From assembly GCA_947495135.1 (NCBI GenBank), contig CANLXN010000004.1, positions 248,001-312,000 on the forward strand: 64,000 nucleotides of DNA, given 5' to 3'. This document shows positions 62,101-64,000 of this stretch, one piece after another. This DNA is from an uncultured Flavobacteriaceae bacterium (GTDB taxonomy: Bacteria; Bacteroidota; Bacteroidia; Flavobacteriales; Flavobacteriaceae). The notes below the pieces were generated by a model. The model was not told the origin of the DNA. It worked only from the letters and a program-made list of their open reading frames with translations, and ran no database searches. Position 1 is the first letter of the stretch. Every line of letters begins with the position of its first letter. Both the position numbers and the translations under genes were made by a program.

Positions 62101-64000
62101 TAGTTCAAAAATGCTCATCTTCTCGGCAGATAAAGAAACCTATAATGTGGGTGACAAGGCTACTATTAATTTTCCCTCGGCAGCAGATGGAAGAGCATTG
62201 GTAAGTGTTGAAAATGGAACAGAAGTATTGTCCACTCAATGGGTGGAAACGAAAAAAGGTGAAACGCAAGTTAGCATTCCGATCAGTAAAGAAATGGCAC
62301 CTAATGTGTTTGTAAATATTTCACTTTTACAGCCTCATTCAAACACCGCAAACGATCGGCCTATTCGATTATACGGTGTAGTTCCAATTTTGGTGGAAGA
62401 CCCTTCAACTATTCTGAAACCCATACTAGACATGCCTGAAGTTCTGAAACCAGAACAAACTTTCACGGTAAATATTTCAGAAGAAAATAAGAAAGCAATG
62501 ACTTACACCATTGCTATTGTAGACGACGGTTTACTGGATCTTACGCGTTTTGCAACTCCAAAAATTCACGATGCATTCTATACACGAGAAGCACTGGGAG
62601 TAAAGACCTTTGATATTTTCGATTACGTAATTGGCGCTTATTCTGGAAGTGTGAACAATATCTATGCAATTGGTGGTGGCGACGAAGCAGCAGGGGCCAA
62701 AAACAGAAAGGCAGACCGTTTTAAACCCGTAGTACACTATTTAGGCCCATTCGATTTAGAAGCAGATGGAAAGGGTACACACACGGTAACCATGCCAAAT
62801 TATGTTGGTTCTGTGAGAACCATGGTAATCGCAGGAGATAAGAAAACAGAAGCTTATGGAAAAACAGATAAAACTATTCCTGTACGTAAGCCATTGATGG
62901 TATTGGCTTCGCTTCCTCGCAAATTATCACCAGGCGAAAAAGTTACCTTACCCGTTACGGTGTTCGCTATGGAAAAGAAAGTGAAAAACGCTAAGGTAAC
63001 CGTAAGCGTAGGAGGCGCTCTAAAACCTATTAATGGAACCACTAAAAACCTTTCTTTTTCTGAACCAGGTGAACAAATCGTTAATTTTGAGTTTGAAGTA
63101 CTCCCAGCCAGTGAGTTTCAAACCATTAAAATACAAGCTTCGGGCAACGGTGAAACGGCCAGTTATAAAGTGGAAATCGATGTAGAAAACCCAAATCCGA
63201 TTTCGCAAAAATCGACCTTGTATACCCTAGAAGCAAATGCTTCTCAAACGATCAATTTTAATACCTATGGAGTGGCTGGAACCAACGAGGCAACGCTAGA
63301 GTTCTCTACCTTACCTCCCATGGATTTTAGTAGACGATTAGGATACCTCATTAGTTATCCACACGGCTGCATTGAACAAACCACCTCGGGCGCGTTCCCT
63401 CAATTATACTTAGACGCCATTTTTGATATTACAGCAAACAAAAAGTCGGAAATCGACACTAACATAAAAGGGGCCATCACAAGGCTGGGTAATTTCCAAA
63501 TATCCAATGGCGGACTAAGTTATTGGCCGGGAGAACGAGAAGCAGACGATTGGGGAACCAACTATGCAGGACATTTCATGATAGAAGCAAAAAAGAAGGG
63601 CTATGCACTTCCTATTACGTTTATGAGTAATTGGTTGCGTTATCAAAAGAATGCTGCTAGACAATGGCGCAATAGTGAGACCAGATATAACTCAAGCCTC
63701 ACACAAGCTTATCGCCTGTATACACTGGCCTTAGCCGGACAACCAGAACTTGCAGCTATGAATCGTTTGCGGGAATCAAAATACCTTAGCAATGATGCGA
63801 AATGGCGCCTGGCAGCAGCCTATGCACTAGCAGGAAAGAAAAATGTAGCAGAGGAACTTGCGCAAAAGGCGAATATTAATTTTGCACCTAATCAATACGA
63901 TTATCATACCTATGGCTCTCCATTTAGAAACAAGGTAATGGCGTTGGAAACAATGGTCGCGATTAACGATCCCAAGCAGCGAGATATGGCGATTTCTGTG
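59123..64000 (+). CDS. Alpha-2-macroglobulin family lipoprotein (N-terminal part)
   Basis: An open frame of 1626 codons that runs off the window. A lipoprotein signal ends SSC near residue 19, so it is lipid-anchored. An acidic, Tyr-rich stretch lies near 461-510. The thioester motif CIEQ is at residue 1416 (bases 63368-63379), preceded by PHG, as in bacterial A2M proteins. These trap proteases covalently in the periplasm, and in many bacteria pair with penicillin-binding protein 1C. The C-terminus and the likely pbpC partner are outside the window. No internal stop is seen. Confidence 0.93.
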   Translation, partial: MKQLTSLFGLILLLFISSCGDKVETTETDNLFKFKEYISSNTYGNRSIAEPITIQLSQMVEKFELTQEIDSKYLHITPKVEGKLLIENGRTLVFQPTNLLEPDTEYKVSLALDEFYDDLPKEFKNYTFSFKTITPNFKMNLGNLQSYSKQWQYLTGTVETSDVVTLEKAKQLVTAKQKNKNLAIKWMSADLEEKASAKFFNFTIDSIQRDIDDTEIVINWNGKAIKSDFKGTNNFAIPGQNNFKVVDVKSTFAPNSVLSVNFSDPLKENQNFAGLVTIEKGENLQYEVDGNLLHIYPGNRIVGNVRVTLFNGIKNTSGYNLKKEYSELVSFEQLKPELELISKGVILPNAQSTPIYFKAVNLSKVDVRIVQIYADNMLQFLQNSNLDHSNLYNMKPVGRRIAKKTIELEDKSIGSDGLWKAYGINISEYFNATPGAMYRVELSFNKGYATYDCTAMASEANNEEQSEDDYYEEDYYEEDYADDPTVSEDELEERYWDNEVYNYRRYSYNWRQRDNPCHPAYYDESRIVSTNILGSDLGFIVKKGNNKSYHFATTNLITTNPQPNTKVNLYNYQQQLIGTVTTDNQGLAIYDSEKSVAFAVAQKGNHFAYAKLEDGNALSLSNFDVSGMTLQKGIKGFLYTERGVHRPGDSIHLTFVLNDNSNPLPKNHPVKLEVTDARGKLVKRTVVNNGVDGFYYFPISTQNDAPTGNWNATVSVGGASFYKSLKVATIKPNRLKVKLDFNDEILDASKAVEGTAQAIWLHGAPARNLRIEMDATLRSTATAFKKFVGYNFNDPIRRFNEVEVPVLDTNLSPEGSTNFSTKFDLSSQAPGMLRATFLTKVYEGGGDFSIDVYSKDLAPYSHFVGLRAPEPQMYGSYYTDEDTVFEVASVDAQGNASGSRELEVQVFKIEWRWWWNRGDDNLSRYENASVHRPVSNFTVKTNGSGKGNFKVNISENDGGRYLIRVKDKQSGHATGQVTYFYRNWWKRPSDGGDSSKMLIFSADKETYNVGDKATINFPSAADGRALVSVENGTEVLSTQWVETKKGETQVSIPISKEMAPNVFVNISLLQPHSNTANDRPIRLYGVVPILVEDPSTILKPILDMPEVLKPEQTFTVNISEENKKAMTYTIAIVDDGLLDLTRFATPKIHDAFYTREALGVKTFDIFDYVIGAYSGSVNNIYAIGGGDEAAGAKNRKADRFKPVVHYLGPFDLEADGKGTHTVTMPNYVGSVRTMVIAGDKKTEAYGKTDKTIPVRKPLMVLASLPRKLSPGEKVTLPVTVFAMEKKVKNAKVTVSVGGALKPINGTTKNLSFSEPGEQIVNFEFEVLPASEFQTIKIQASGNGETASYKVEIDVENPNPISQKSTLYTLEANASQTINFNTYGVAGTNEATLEFSTLPPMDFSRRLGYLISYPHGCIEQTTSGAFPQLYLDAIFDITANKKSEIDTNIKGAITRLGNFQISNGGLSYWPGEREADDWGTNYAGHFMIEAKKKGYALPITFMSNWLRYQKNAARQWRNSETRYNSSLTQAYRLYTLALAGQPELAAMNRLRESKYLSNDAKWRLAAAYALAGKKNVAEELAQKANINFAPNQYDYHTYGSPFRNKVMALETMVAINDPKQRDMAISV

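Overview
The window looks like a chromosomal segment of a member of the Bacteroidota, most likely a marine Flavobacteriaceae species. The support is type IX secretion C-terminal sorting domains on two large secreted proteins, a complete Bat (aerotolerance) operon with MoxR and DUF58 genes, many Bacteroidota-style lipoproteins, promoter boxes of the TAnnTTTG type, weak Shine-Dalgarno signals and modest GC content. I see no rRNA, tRNA, insertion sequence, prophage or CRISPR array. The text is gene-dense and apart from two cut-off end genes almost all genes look intact.

Layout. 1-3,100: two small TetR-controlled units (thioesterase, alpha/beta hydrolase, TetR; then SDR, TetR), each with a pair of matching palindromic operators. 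3,100-5,050: an FAD oxidoreductase with a cyclic-nucleotide-binding-like domain but no redox CxxC, overlapping a UBP-type zinc-finger gene. 5,100-9,040: MFS exporter, bestrophin-like channel, YheT-like hydrolase and an azurin lipoprotein. 9,100-17,950: a divergent sugar-catabolism island of TIM-barrel isomerases, a GMC dehydrogenase with its small subunit, a nucleoside-symporter-like MFS permease, a Gfo/Idh/MocA oxidoreductase and a DUF1080 protein. It fits a 3-keto-glycoside pathway, with a perfect LacI-type operator in the divergent promoter region. 17,900-22,700: housekeeping genes (SdpI-like, yicC, gmk, nadD, a lipoprotein, gpsA). 22,800-26,400: a large T9SS-secreted adhesin-like protein with duplicated LTD-like domains and HYR repeats. 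26,400-29,000: pheS, small conserved proteins and cvpA.

29,000-38,200 is a single long minus-strand operon, moxR-DUF58-554 aa protein-batA-batB-batC-batD-batE, with a heptad-patterned repeat between moxR and the DUF58 gene. 38,300-42,300 holds an aldo/keto reductase, an SDR, a stand-alone AlbA_2/Schlafen-type gene and a collagen-like lipoprotein. 42,350-45,430 is an SPFH-GYF gene, a zinc-ribbon membrane protein and a PPP-type phosphatase, resembling part of the Bacillus YdjG/YdjI membrane-stress module. 45,400-47,450 has a lipoprotein and a helix-hairpin-helix/OmpA pair. 47,750-50,130 is a T9SS-secreted beta-helix carbohydrate-active protein. 50,200-57,100 carries a DUF2807 protein, an aldehyde dehydrogenase, a DUF4395 membrane protein, 3-hydroxyanthranilate dioxygenase (with a hairpin that buries its start codon), a CAP-domain lipoprotein, an isoaspartyl peptidase and a small monooxygenase. 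57,370-64,000 holds a DUF4173/DUF4153-like membrane protein and the first 1626 codons of a thioester-containing alpha-2-macroglobulin lipoprotein that runs off the end.

The most promising items for a new system are the SPFH/zinc-ribbon/phosphatase cluster, the non-canonical TrxR-like/UBP pair, the LacI-boxed 3-keto-sugar island that lacks a visible regulator and electron carrier, and the start-codon-sequestering hairpin of the dioxygenase gene.
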